Both the position numbers and the translations under genes were made by a program. Below the pieces are notes generated by a model. It was not told where the DNA came from, made no database searches, and was given only the letters and a program-made list of their open reading frames with translations. A stretch of DNA of 9,451 nt from Paracoccus sp. (in: a-proteobacteria) (GTDB lineage: Bacteria > Pseudomonadota > Alphaproteobacteria > Rhodobacterales > Rhodobacteraceae). Positions 1 to 8,403 of the stretch are shown in pieces. The DNA lies in the NCBI GenBank assembly GCA_031178645.1, contig JAPSIP010000045.1, forward strand, positions 1-9,451, read 5' to 3'. Position 1 is the first letter of the stretch. The number at the start of each line of letters is the position of its first letter.

Positions 1-1259
1 TCGTCCGCATCCAGCAGCCGGCCGGCGACGCGCTTTACGTCATCCGCCGTCACTGCCTCGACCTTCGCATTGCGGGTGTTCACATAGTCGATGGGAAAGC
101 CGATCAACTGCATCCCTGCCAGAATGCCCGCGATGCTGCCGTTGCCGTCAAAGCGCAGCGGGTATTCCCCCGTCAGGTAGGTCTTGGCATCCGTCAGTTC
201 CCGGTCGGTGACCCCGCCTTGGGCCATGCGGTCCCATTCGGCCCGGATCAGGTCCACCGCCTGCCCGGTCGTGGCGTTCGATCCCGCCATGCCGCCCTGC
301 CAGGTCTGGCCGTACAGACTCGTGGCCAGCGTGGTGCCGACGCCATAAGTCAGGCCGCGCTTTTCGCGGATCTCCTCCATCAGGCGCGAGCTGAAGCCGC
401 CGCCGCCCAGGATGTGGTTGGCGACAAAGGCCGCGAAGTAATCGGGATCGTCGATGGCAAGGCCGGGGCCTGCAAAGCTGACAACGGTCTGCGGGCTGTC
501 CCAGTTGATCACGGTGACGCCGCCGGTCAGTTGCAGTTCCGCCGGTTCCGGCAGGGGCGCGGTGCCTTGTTCCGGCAACCCGCCCAGCACGGCGTCCAGA
601 AGCAGGCCCAGTTCCTCGGAGCTGATGTCGCCCGCCGCACCCACCACCACGCGGTCACGCGCCAGCACGCGGTTCTTGGCCGCGACCAGATCCTGCCGCG
701 TCAGCGCCGCCACCGATTCCTGCGTGCCGTTGATCGAGGTCGCATAGGGATGGTCGCCCCAGGCCTGGCGCGACATTTCCTTGGCGGCGATGGCTTGCGG
801 ATCGGTGGCCTCGGCCCGGATGATCGACTGGACCTGCGCGCGGACGCGTTCGATGGCGGCGTCGTCGAAACGGGGCTTGGTCAGCGCCTCGGCCAGAAGG
901 GCCGCCGCCTCGTCGCGGTTCTCGGTCAGCGCGCGCATCCCGACGGTCAGGGAATCATCGCCCACGTCAAAGGAAAACTGCGCGCCCAACTCCTCGACCG
1001 CCTGGGCGAAGGCCACCGAATCGCGGCTGCCCGCGCCTTCCTCCAGCGTGGCCGTCATCAGGTTGATCGCGCCGCGCTTGCCTTCGGCGTCCAGGCTGGC
1101 GCCGCCCTTGAAGGAAAACTGGACGGCGACAAAGGGGATCGTCTCGTCCTCGACCAGCCAGGCCTTGATCCCGCCGGGCGAGGTGACCTCCTGGATGTCG
1201 ATGGCATGGGCGGGAACGGCCAGAACGGCCAGGAAGATGGCGATGGTAGCGCGGATCAT
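1..1259 (-). CDS. M16 peptidase-like protein, non-zinc (R/Y) subunit, C-terminus cut by window edge
   Basis: Seen: an open frame of 419 codons from an ATG at 1257-1259 that runs off at base 1. It begins with a Sec-type signal peptide (MIRATIAIFLAVLAVPAHA, likely cut after residue 19), so the protein is exported, probably periplasmic. Two M16-type halves follow. Where active members have HxxEH, this protein has Asn-Leu-Met-Thr (about residues 66-69, in GAINLMTATLEEG), so it cannot bind catalytic zinc in the usual way. The second half carries the conserved RGLTY (R301, Y305) after GGGGFSSRLMEEIREK. Family knowledge: bacterial M16B enzymes can be heterodimers with HxxEH on one subunit and the R/Y pair on the other. 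The upstream gene encodes the HxxEH partner and overlaps this one by 4 nt (ATGA), which supports 1:1 coupled synthesis. M16B proteins of this type are about 440 residues, so probably only a few tens of residues are missing. The substrate is unknown. Confidence 0.9.
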   Translation of the reverse strand, partial: MIRATIAIFLAVLAVPAHAIDIQEVTSPGGIKAWLVEDETIPFVAVQFSFKGGASLDAEGKRGAINLMTATLEEGAGSRDSVAFAQAVEELGAQFSFDVGDDSLTVGMRALTENRDEAAALLAEALTKPRFDDAAIERVRAQVQSIIRAEATDPQAIAAKEMSRQAWGDHPYATSINGTQESVAALTRQDLVAAKNRVLARDRVVVGAAGDISSEELGLLLDAVLGGLPEQGTAPLPEPAELQLTGGVTVINWDSPQTVVSFAGPGLAIDDPDYFAAFVANHILGGGGFSSRLMEEIREKRGLTYGVGTTLATSLYGQTWQGGMAGSNATTGQAVDLIRAEWDRMAQGGVTDRELTDAKTYLTGEYPLRFDGNGSIAGILAGMQLIGFPIDYVNTRNAKVEAVTADDVKRVAGRLLDAD

Positions 1260-2725
1260 CCTTGCACCTCGGGGCTGGGGGCTTCGGCAGGGGCGGGCGC
1301 GGCGTCGTCCGCCGGGATGGGCGCGGGAACGGGCGCGGGCATTGGCTGTGCCTCGGCTGCGGCCGGGGTGGGCGCCTGTTCTGCACCCTCGGTCGGGGGC
1401 GGGGGCAGCAACCATCCGGTGACCGAGGCCTCGCTGCCCAGCACCTTCCGCGCGGCGGCCATCACATCCTCGGCGGTGATTGCGGCCAGGATGTCGGGCC
1501 AGGCCGCCACATCCTCGACCGATAGCCCGGTCGCCAGGCCCTGCCCATAGTCATAGGCCCGCCCATGCGCGGAATCGAGCGTATAGACCCGCGCGGCTTC
1601 GATCTGCGTCTTCACGCGCTCCAGATCGGCGGCGTCGGGGCCGGTTTCCAGGAAGCGGGCCAGGACCTTGTCCAGTTCGGCCTCGGCCTCCTCGGGCTCC
1701 ATGTCGGCGGCCGGCACAAGCGAGATCGCGAAGCTGGTCGGATCGACCGAAAAGCCGTCATAGCCCGCGTTGACCCACAGGGCCTTGCCCTTCATCGCCA
1801 GTTCGCGCCCCAGGATCGAGGTCTGCATGGACCCGCCCAGCAGTTCCGCCAGCACCGTCAGGGCGGCCGCGTCCTTCTGGTCGCCGGGATTGCGTTCGGG
1901 CGCCAGATAGCTGCGCGTCATCACCGGCTGAGGGACGCGGGGATCGGTCATCTCCATCCGCCGGGCGGACCGCTGGGCGGGTTCCTGCGGGCGGATGCGC
2001 GGCTCGGCCTCTCCCTTCGCGGGGATCGGGCCATAGTATTTCTCCGCCAGTTCGCGGGCTTGTTCGGGGGTCACGTCGCCCGCAAGGATCAGGATCGCCT
2101 CGTTCGGGGAATAATGGTCGTCATACCATTCCAGGGCATCGGCGCGGGTCAGCCCCTCCATCTCGGCGCGCCAGCCGATCACGGGGCGGCCGTAGGGGTG
2201 GTTGTAGAACAGCGTGGCGTTGCGTTCCTCGGCAAACAGGGATCCGGGGTCGCTGTCCACCCGCTGGGCGCGTTCCTCCAGCACGACCTGGCGTTCGGCC
2301 TGCCAGTCATCCTCGCCGATGCGCAGGTTGGCCATGCGGTCGGCCTCCATCTCCATCACCAGGGGCAGGCGGTCGGATGCGATGCGCTGGAAATAGGCGG
2401 TGAAGTCATAGCTTGTGAAGGCATTGTCCATGCCGCCATTGGCGGTGACGGTCTTGGACAATTCGCCCGGCTCCAGCTTTTCGGTGCCCTTGAACATCAG
2501 ATGTTCCAGGTAATGGGCGATTCCCGACTTGCCCGGCGGCTCGTCCGCCGATCCGATCCGATACCAGACCATTTGGACCACGACCGGGGCGCGGTGATCC
2601 TGGATCACCACGGTTTCCAGCCCGTTGGGCAGCGTGAAGTGGGTGACGCCTTCGGGCAGGTCGGCCCAAACGGGAACCGCGCCGACCGTCAGGGCCAGAA
2701 ATGCGGGCAGGGTCTGTCGCAGCAT
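1256..2725 (-). CDS. M16 family zinc metallopeptidase, catalytic (HxxEH) subunit
   Basis: Seen: 489 residues. A signal peptide (MLRQTLPAFLALTVGAVPVWA, likely cut after residue 21) predicts export to the periplasm. The inverted zinc motif is HYLEH (H71, E74, H75), followed 75-76 residues later by the expected distal glutamate in ERQVVLEE (about E150). A middle region with NEAILILAGDVTPEQ and a second M16 domain follow. At the place of the usual R-G-L-x-Y the second domain reads K312-G-K-A-L316, so the R/Y pair is lost; the downstream partner keeps it. Residues from about 440 to the end form an Ala/Pro-rich low-complexity tail not typical of the fold. The start is set by a strong AAGGAGG Shine-Dalgarno 10 nt upstream and by the signal peptide. 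There is a 69-nt gap after the P450, and the stop overlaps the next M16 start. Family role: zinc-dependent cleavage of peptides or misfolded polypeptides; the actual substrate cannot be read from sequence. Confidence 0.94.
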   Translation of the reverse strand: MLRQTLPAFLALTVGAVPVWADLPEGVTHFTLPNGLETVVIQDHRAPVVVQMVWYRIGSADEPPGKSGIAHYLEHLMFKGTEKLEPGELSKTVTANGGMDNAFTSYDFTAYFQRIASDRLPLVMEMEADRMANLRIGEDDWQAERQVVLEERAQRVDSDPGSLFAEERNATLFYNHPYGRPVIGWRAEMEGLTRADALEWYDDHYSPNEAILILAGDVTPEQARELAEKYYGPIPAKGEAEPRIRPQEPAQRSARRMEMTDPRVPQPVMTRSYLAPERNPGDQKDAAALTVLAELLGGSMQTSILGRELAMKGKALWVNAGYDGFSVDPTSFAISLVPAADMEPEEAEAELDKVLARFLETGPDAADLERVKTQIEAARVYTLDSAHGRAYDYGQGLATGLSVEDVAAWPDILAAITAEDVMAAARKVLGSEASVTGWLLPPPPTEGAEQAPTPAAAEAQPMPAPVPAPIPADDAAPAPAEAPSPEVQG

Positions 2726-2735
2726 GGGGGCGAAA

Positions 2736-2742
2736 CCTCCTT
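2736..2742 (-). promoter_or_regulatory. Strong Shine-Dalgarno for the catalytic M16 gene
   Basis: The minus strand reads AAGGAGG, ending 10 nt before the ATG at 2723-2725. It is the best ribosome-binding site in the window and lies in the 69-nt gap after the P450 stop. It suggests the M16 pair is translated independently of the P450, unlike the coupled genes upstream. Confidence 0.75.
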
Positions 2743-2794
2743 GGTCCTGGCGGAAATCTGGCCCGATCCCAAGGCTTGCGCAACCGGCCTGACG

Positions 2795-4009
2795 CTATTG
2801 TGTCGCAAGGGTGATGGGCAGCGTTTCCGGGCCATGCGCCTGAAGCCCGATGCGCCAGGTGACGGGGCCGTCCAACCCGATCGCGGGCGTGCGAGCCAGC
2901 AGGCGTGAGAACAGGATTTCCATGTTCAGCCGGGCCAGGTTGTTGCCCAGGCAGACATGCGGCCCCGCCCCGAAGGCCAGGTGGACGTTCGGCCTGCGCG
3001 CGATGTTGAAGCGGTCGGGATCGGCAAAGGCCGCGGGGTCGCGATTGGCACCGGCATAAAGCAGCCCAAAACGGGTGCCACGCGGCCAGTCCTGCCCGGC
3101 GACGGCCAGATCCTCGGATGCGTAGCGGTGGAAGAAGACCAGCGGCGGGGCAAAGCGGAACATTTCCTGCACGGCCGAGGGCATCAATGTGGGTTCGGCG
3201 CGCAGTCGGGCCATCTGGTCCGGATGGGTCAGCAGCGCATGAAGCCCGCTGCCCATCACGTCGATGGTCGATCCGTGACCGGCATGAAGGATCTGCATGA
3301 TCGTCGCGATCAGTTCGTCATGTGACAGAAGGCCCGCGCCTTCCACCCCGATTATCGCAGACATCAGGTCGTCGCGCGGCCGGGCCTTTCGTTCCGCATA
3401 CAGATCCTGCAACGCGTCGTGGAACAGGCGCACCGCCTCCTCGGCCCGGGCCTTGCGGTCGGCGGTGCGGCGGCTGACGTCGAAATAGCTGACGGTATCC
3501 TCGGTCCAGCGGGTCATCTGCGGGGCAAGCGCCGGATCGGTCCCGATCAGGTGGCCGATCACCTGGCCGGGCAGGTCGGCGGCCAGATCGGCGACGAAGT
3601 CGAAGCGCCCGCGCGGGATCAGGCGGTCAAGCGCCCCATCGACCCATTGCGTGACGAAGGGCCGCAGGCTTTCCAGCCGGGTCTTGGTGAAGAAGGGAAA
3701 GACCGCCCGCCGCAGCCGGTCATGGTCCGGCCCATCCAGTTCCAGCATCGAGGTTTGCACGAAGCGTTCATGGAACGGCATGTCGTGGAAATTCTCGGCC
3801 CGCTGCATCCGGCGCTGTTCATCCGGCCCAAACAACGCGGTGCCACGCACCATCCGCCGGTCAAGGGCAATGGCCTGCACATCCTGGAAACGCGAGGCCA
3901 GCCGGAAGCCCTGCCAGTCGGGCAGGCCGGGCATCGCGCGCAGCCTTGCATATTGCGGCCAGGGGTCGCTTCCGAAATGGGGCTGCGACGGGTCGAAGCC
4001 CGCCGTCAT
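2795..4009 (-). CDS. Cytochrome P450 with atypical I-helix
   Basis: Seen: 404 residues from the ATG at 4007-4009. Motifs in order: C-helix [11 protein letters not shown] (about residues 91-101), I-helix AGHGST (243-248), K-helix ExxR as EMFR (282-285), the DPDRF meander-type motif, and the heme loop [15 protein letters not shown] with heme-ligand Cys353. There is no signal peptide or N-terminal anchor, so it is a soluble bacterial class P450 needing external ferredoxin and reductase; neither is encoded here. The usual I-helix A-G-x-(D/E)-T is altered: the acidic residue is Gly and the Thr is Ser, though a Thr follows. A frame extension upstream to a GTG at 4060 is possible, but the ATG is preferred because it overlaps the lipoprotein stop as ATGA and starts the usual N-terminal region. 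The only nearby GAGG lies almost against the ATG, so translation probably depends on coupling. P450 family and substrate cannot be assigned from sequence alone. The gene is intact, with base composition like its neighbours. Confidence 0.95.
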   Translation of the reverse strand: MTAGFDPSQPHFGSDPWPQYARLRAMPGLPDWQGFRLASRFQDVQAIALDRRMVRGTALFGPDEQRRMQRAENFHDMPFHERFVQTSMLELDGPDHDRLRRAVFPFFTKTRLESLRPFVTQWVDGALDRLIPRGRFDFVADLAADLPGQVIGHLIGTDPALAPQMTRWTEDTVSYFDVSRRTADRKARAEEAVRLFHDALQDLYAERKARPRDDLMSAIIGVEGAGLLSHDELIATIMQILHAGHGSTIDVMGSGLHALLTHPDQMARLRAEPTLMPSAVQEMFRFAPPLVFFHRYASEDLAVAGQDWPRGTRFGLLYAGANRDPAAFADPDRFNIARRPNVHLAFGAGPHVCLGNNLARLNMEILFSRLLARTPAIGLDGPVTWRIGLQAHGPETLPITLATQ

Positions 4010-4524
4010 TCCTCGGCAGGAACCGGGGATGTCTGGGTGATCGCGCCCGCGCGTTGCCACCGCTGCTGTTCGGCCTGCGAATCAAGCGCCAGCGGGCGAT
4101 AGGCGCGTTGATAGACGGTGGAACCGAACAGCGCCTCGAGCGGGCGGCGCTTGTTGCGCGACCGCCATTCGGCGTCCGATTCGGCCAGCCGTTCGCGGAT
4201 CGCGGGGTCGGTGCCCCGCCGCGTGGCATGGGCCACAAGCGCCCCGTCAGCCGCGGCGATGCCCTGATCGGACAGTCGCGCCGGATTGCCGCCCAGGGCT
4301 GCCACCGCGTCGGCATTGGGATTGGGATCGGTGATATTGGCCCCGCCCGGCGTCGGCGCGGGCAGCAGCGCAAGATCCGCCGGCATTGACAGGGGGCGGG
4401 TCGGCAGGATGGCGAATTCGTCCGGGCTGTTCTGGCCCGTCTCGATATTCATCAGCTGATTGCTGCCGCAGGCCGAAAGCCCCATGACGGCTGCTGCCGC
4501 GATGCCCCTGACGAAACCCTGCAT
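4006..4524 (-). CDS. bamF: BamF-like DUF3035 outer-membrane lipoprotein
   Basis: Seen: 172 residues with a lipoprotein signal peptide ending in the lipobox LSAC (Cys19, the lipidation site; +2 is Gly, so not the classical inner-membrane retention Asp). After it comes the DUF3035 signature, Pro-Asp-Glu-Phe followed by a [17 protein letters not shown] segment, and a charged region with [20 protein letters not shown]. Family knowledge: DUF3035 proteins of alphaproteobacteria have been described as BamF, an accessory lipoprotein of the beta-barrel assembly (BAM) complex sharing a short motif with BamC. The role here is inferred from that resemblance. An AAGGGG Shine-Dalgarno lies 7 nt upstream of the ATG. 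It follows lspA by 30 nt, and its stop overlaps the P450 start by 4 nt. Its neighbour LspA is the enzyme that would cleave its signal peptide, so enzyme and substrate are adjacent. Confidence 0.85.
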   Translation of the reverse strand: MQGFVRGIAAAAVMGLSACGSNQLMNIETGQNSPDEFAILPTRPLSMPADLALLPAPTPGGANITDPNPNADAVAALGGNPARLSDQGIAAADGALVAHATRRGTDPAIRERLAESDAEWRSRNKRRPLEALFGSTVYQRAYRPLALDSQAEQQRWQRAGAITQTSPVPAEE

Positions 4525-4531
4525 GAACCTG

Positions 4532-4537
4532 CCCCTT
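4532..4537 (-). promoter_or_regulatory. Shine-Dalgarno for the BamF-like gene
   Basis: The minus strand reads AAGGGG, 7 nt before the ATG at 4522-4524, within the 30-nt gap after the lspA stop. It supports this start, which is also the start that gives a correctly placed lipoprotein signal peptide. Confidence 0.6.
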
Positions 4538-4554
4538 GTCTTGTTGCGCCCGTT

Positions 4555-5201
4555 CTAGCCGGATTTGCCCGTCCCGTCACGGGTCTTGTCGGCCCCCTTG
4601 CCGGGCGGCTTGCGGCCAGGCTTTTCGGGTTCCTTCTTCTGCGGAACCAGGACCAGCCCGATCGCGCCCGCGAAGATCGCGATATCGGCCACGTTGAAGC
4701 TGTAGGGGTTCTGCCAGCCGGGCAGCGACATGTTCAGGAAATCCGCGACCGCCCCGTAAAGCAGCCGGTCGATCACGTTGCCAAGCGCCCCGCCGATCAG
4801 CAGCCCGCCCGCGATGCGCGCCATCACGCCCGCGTTCGACCGCCAGATCCAGACCCAGACCCAGGCCACGATGCCAAGCGCCACCGCAATCAGGATCCAT
4901 TTCGTGACATCGGTGTCCGAGGCCATCAGCCCGAAGTTCACGCCCTGGTTCCAGGCCATCCGCAGGTTCAGCCAGGGCGGCAGCACGTCGATTTCCCGCA
5001 CGCGGTCCAGCTGCAGCACATGGACCACCCAGTATTTCAGCACCTGGTCCAGCACGAAGATCGTCGTCGCGACCCAGATCAGCAGCCGCATGTCGCTGCG
5101 GGGCGGGGGCGCGGGCTTCTTCGGCGCACGCGGGGTCCGGGGCTTCGGCGCCGGTCTGGGCGGCGCGGGCGGCGGCGGATCGAGGGGCAGTTCCTGCTGC
5201 A

Positions 5202-5202
<1 letters not shown>
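4555..5202 (-). CDS. lspA: Lipoprotein signal peptidase (signal peptidase II), with proline-rich N-terminal extension
   Basis: Role: inner-membrane aspartyl protease that removes signal peptides from prolipoproteins after Lgt lipidation. Seen: 215 residues. The conserved core starts near residue 38 with the first membrane helix and DQ (52-53), then NQGVNFG (85-91), a strongly hydrophobic helix about 102-120, GNVIDR with catalytic Asp145, and FNVAD with catalytic Asp173, then a last helix. Residues 1-37 are a Pro/Ala/Lys-rich stretch and the last ~28 residues are rich in Lys, Pro and Gly; both would face the cytoplasm. LspA proteins are usually about 160-170 residues, so the extensions account for the extra length. 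The start at 5202 is chosen because its ATG overlaps the purH stop as TGATG; no clear Shine-Dalgarno is seen. The alternative is the ATG at 5089-5091 (residue 38), which would give a standard-length N-terminus. Confidence 0.93.
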
Positions 5203-6791
<1,589 letters not shown>

Positions 6792-6796
6792 GGGGG

Positions 6797-6800
6797 CCTC
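6797..6800 (-). promoter_or_regulatory. Shine-Dalgarno for purH
   Basis: The minus strand reads GAGG (within GCGAGG) 5 nt before the ATG at 6789-6791. It selects the PurH start over the longer open frame that extends into rsmB. Confidence 0.5.
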
Positions 6801-6857
6801 GCATCTGGTTTGCGCCCCACTACCCGCCCCGCGCCCCAAGGTCCAGAACCACCTGCG

Positions 6858-6880
6858 CTTCTTCGTTGTCCAAATACCCC
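6858..6880 (-). other. A/T-richer conserved-looking element in the rsmB-purH gap
   Basis: In a very GC-rich 94-bp spacer, the minus strand holds GGGGTATTTGGACAACG followed at once by AAGAAG. It begins just 5 nt after the rsmB stop codon. I recall similar GTATTT...AAGAAG strings after genes in Rhodobacteraceae, but cannot check this here. It has no hairpin and no T-run, so it is not a standard intrinsic terminator. Function unknown. Confidence 0.3.
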
Positions 6881-6885
6881 TGCCG

Positions 6886-8154
6886 TCATTCCGCCTTGCG
6901 CAGGCGGGCCATGAAGAAGCCGTCCATCCCGCCCCGATCCGCCCAGAAGTCCGGCCGCGTGCGCAACCCGCCTTCCGCCGTGATCCAGCTTGGCTCGACG
7001 CCCGGCAGATCCGGGGTCTCCACCGCCAGCCCCGGATGCCGGGCCAGGGCGGCGGCGACCTGCGCCTCGCCCTCGTCCGGCAGCAGCGAACAGACGGCAT
7101 AAACCAGCCGCCCGCCCGGCCGGATCAGCGACAGCGCGTGGTCGATCAGCCGCGCCTGAAGATCGACAAGGGCCGGAACCCCCGATCCGTCGCGCAGGAA
7201 GGGCAGGTCAGGGTGGCGGCGGATCGTGCCGGTGGCGGAACAGGGCGCATCCAGCAGCACCGCATCCAGGGCCGCATCGGGCCGCCATTCAAGCGCATCC
7301 GCCGCGACCAGCTCGGCGGTCAGGGTGCAGCGGGCCAGGTTCTCGGCCACGCGCTTCAGGCGGGCGGGGCTGATATCCACCGCCGTCACATGGGCGCCCG
7401 CCGCGGCCAGTTGCAGCGTCTTGCCGCCCGGCGCTGCACACAGATCCGCGATTCGTTCCCCCGGTTGCGGGTCCAGCAGGTGCACCGGCAGGGCGGCGGC
7501 GGCATCCTGCACCCACCAGTCGCCCGCGGAAAAGCCAGGCAGGGCCGACACCTGGACCGGCCCGCGGATGCGCAGCGATCTGGTCGGCAGCGCCTCGGCC
7601 CCCTCGACCGTGGCGCCGGGCTTCGGGCTCAGATCCAGCGGCGCGCCGGCCTGATGCGCGGCCTCGATGGCCAATGCGGCATCCGCGCCATAGGCGGCGG
7701 CGACCGGTTCGCGCAGCCAGTCGGGCATCGGCTGGGGCGGCAGGTCCGCCCAGCCCTGATGCGCCGCCACCTTGCGCAGCACGGCATTCACCATGCCCGC
7801 CGCCGCCTGGCCCTTCTGGCCCAGCCCGCGGGTCAGCGTGACGGCGGCATCGACGACGCCATGGGCGGCCCCTGCAAGCTGCAGCAGTTCGACCGTGGCC
7901 AGGCGCAAGATATCCGCGACCTGAGGGCTGGGCCTGCGGCTGACATAAGCCGCGATCACCGCATCGGCGCGCGACTGGTGGCGCAGCACCTCGGCCGCAA
8001 GGCGCGCGGCGCGGGCCTGGTCGGGCGGCGGCAGGGCCTTCAGCGCACCCGCCTGATCCGACAGGGACAGCCCGTCCCGCACCCCCGCCAGCAGGCGCAA
8101 CGCGCCCGACCGTGCCATATCCATGCCCCGCTTTGCCAAATCGCTTTCCTTCAC
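6886..8154 (-). CDS. rsmB: 16S rRNA (cytosine-C5) methyltransferase, RsmB/Sun family
   Basis: Role: SAM-dependent m5C methylation of 16S rRNA (C967 in E. coli numbering). Seen: up to 422 residues. An N-terminal NusB-like helical domain (about residues 14-135, with [20 protein letters not shown] and [10 protein letters not shown]) is followed by a Rossmann methyltransferase domain. SAM motif I is [10 protein letters not shown] (237-246), motif IV is DAPCSATG with Cys305, and motif VI is [12 protein letters not shown] with Cys355; the two cysteines are the product-release and nucleophile residues of this family. The C-terminus [14 protein letters not shown] is typical. Start uncertain: the GTG at 8152-8154 has an in-frame TAG directly before it and is the longest form; ATG at 8122-8124 or 8116-8118 would remove 10 or 12 residues that lie before the recognisable domain. 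No clear Shine-Dalgarno marks any of them. Divergent from the DUF1674 gene. Confidence 0.95.
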   Translation of the reverse strand: MKESDLAKRGMDMARSGALRLLAGVRDGLSLSDQAGALKALPPPDQARAARLAAEVLRHQSRADAVIAAYVSRRPSPQVADILRLATVELLQLAGAAHGVVDAAVTLTRGLGQKGQAAAGMVNAVLRKVAAHQGWADLPPQPMPDWLREPVAAAYGADAALAIEAAHQAGAPLDLSPKPGATVEGAEALPTRSLRIRGPVQVSALPGFSAGDWWVQDAAAALPVHLLDPQPGERIADLCAAPGGKTLQLAAAGAHVTAVDISPARLKRVAENLARCTLTAELVAADALEWRPDAALDAVLLDAPCSATGTIRRHPDLPFLRDGSGVPALVDLQARLIDHALSLIRPGGRLVYAVCSLLPDEGEAQVAAALARHPGLAVETPDLPGVEPSWITAEGGLRTRPDFWADRGGMDGFFMARLRKAE

Positions 8155-8157
8155 CTA

Positions 8158-8174
8158 AGTCTTGTTGGAAGACT
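8158..8174. repeat. Perfect 6-bp inverted repeat, 5-nt spacer, in the divergent intergenic region
   Basis: AGTCTT-gttgg-AAGACT lies 3 bp upstream of the rsmB GTG and 38-54 bp upstream of the DUF1674 ATG. Its position between divergent genes fits an operator for a dimeric regulator or a small hairpin in one of the leader transcripts. No convincing sigma-70 -35/-10 pair was found around it. The dyad is short, so chance is possible. Confidence 0.4.
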
Positions 8175-8198
8175 GATCCCGACCCCTTACGCCCAGAT

Positions 8199-8203
8199 GG
8201 GAG
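8199..8203 (+). promoter_or_regulatory. Shine-Dalgarno for the DUF1674 gene
   Basis: GGGAG (in GATGGGAGATC) lies 8 nt before the ATG at 8212. It supports this start over the long upstream open frame, which is only the antisense shadow of rsmB. Confidence 0.6.
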
Positions 8204-8211
8204 ATCTTTCC

Positions 8212-8403
8212 ATGAGCGAACAGCCACCGATGGAACCGGCAGACCTGCCGCCCGAAGCCCAACGCGCCCTGGCCGAAGCCGCCGAGCGTCGCAAGGCCGC
8301 GGCAGAAGCCGAAGCCCTGCCCAAGGAATATGGCGGCCGCGACGGCCCCGAGCCTGTCCGTTACGGCGATTACGAAAAGAACGGCCTCGCGGTGGATTTC
8401 TGA
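8212..8403 (+). CDS. DUF1674 protein, succinate dehydrogenase assembly factor 4-like
   Basis: Seen: 63 residues. An acidic, Ala/Glu-rich N-terminal half (LAEAAERRKAAAEAEA, probably helical) is followed by the family's hallmark C-terminus: a GGRDGPEP stretch, then TRYGDWE-like VRYGDYEKNGLAVDF. Family knowledge: the mitochondrial relative SDHAF4/Sdh8 binds flavinated SDHA and helps form the succinate dehydrogenase dimer; the bacterial DUF1674 proteins are assumed, not proven, to act likewise. The short length and the conserved tail running to the very end are normal for the family. It has a good Shine-Dalgarno, is divergent from rsmB, and its TGA is followed with no gap by the ATG of the amidase gene. 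Confidence 0.88.
   Translation: MSEQPPMEPADLPPEAQRALAEAAERRKAAAEAEALPKEYGGRDGPEPVRYGDYEKNGLAVDF
8391..8396 (+). promoter_or_regulatory. Shine-Dalgarno-like site for the amidase inside the DUF1674 gene
   Basis: GGTGGA lies 7 nt before the ATG at 8404, within the last codons of the DUF1674 gene. With the TGA-ATG junction it fits re-initiation by ribosomes finishing the upstream gene. Confidence 0.4.

Noticed and set aside
2776..2783. Palindrome TTGCGCAA in the P450-M16 gap
   Set aside because: An 8-bp palindrome in GC-rich DNA is expected by chance, there is no matching promoter spacing, and the nearby Shine-Dalgarno explains the region.
219..2908. Two plus-strand open frames of over 440 codons opposite the M16 pair
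   Set aside because: They lie opposite two well-supported M16 genes, lack domains, and reflect the scarcity of stop codons in GC-rich DNA.
6822..6885. In-frame continuation after the rsmB stop, about 21 codons reading [18 protein letters not shown] near its end
   Set aside because: It could look like a remnant of a lost gene between rsmB and purH (I recall a heparinase II/III-type gene there in some relatives), but it is too short to assign and may be chance coding of the spacer element.
6792..6885. Possible intrinsic terminator between rsmB and purH
   Set aside because: No stable hairpin followed by a T-run is visible on the minus strand.
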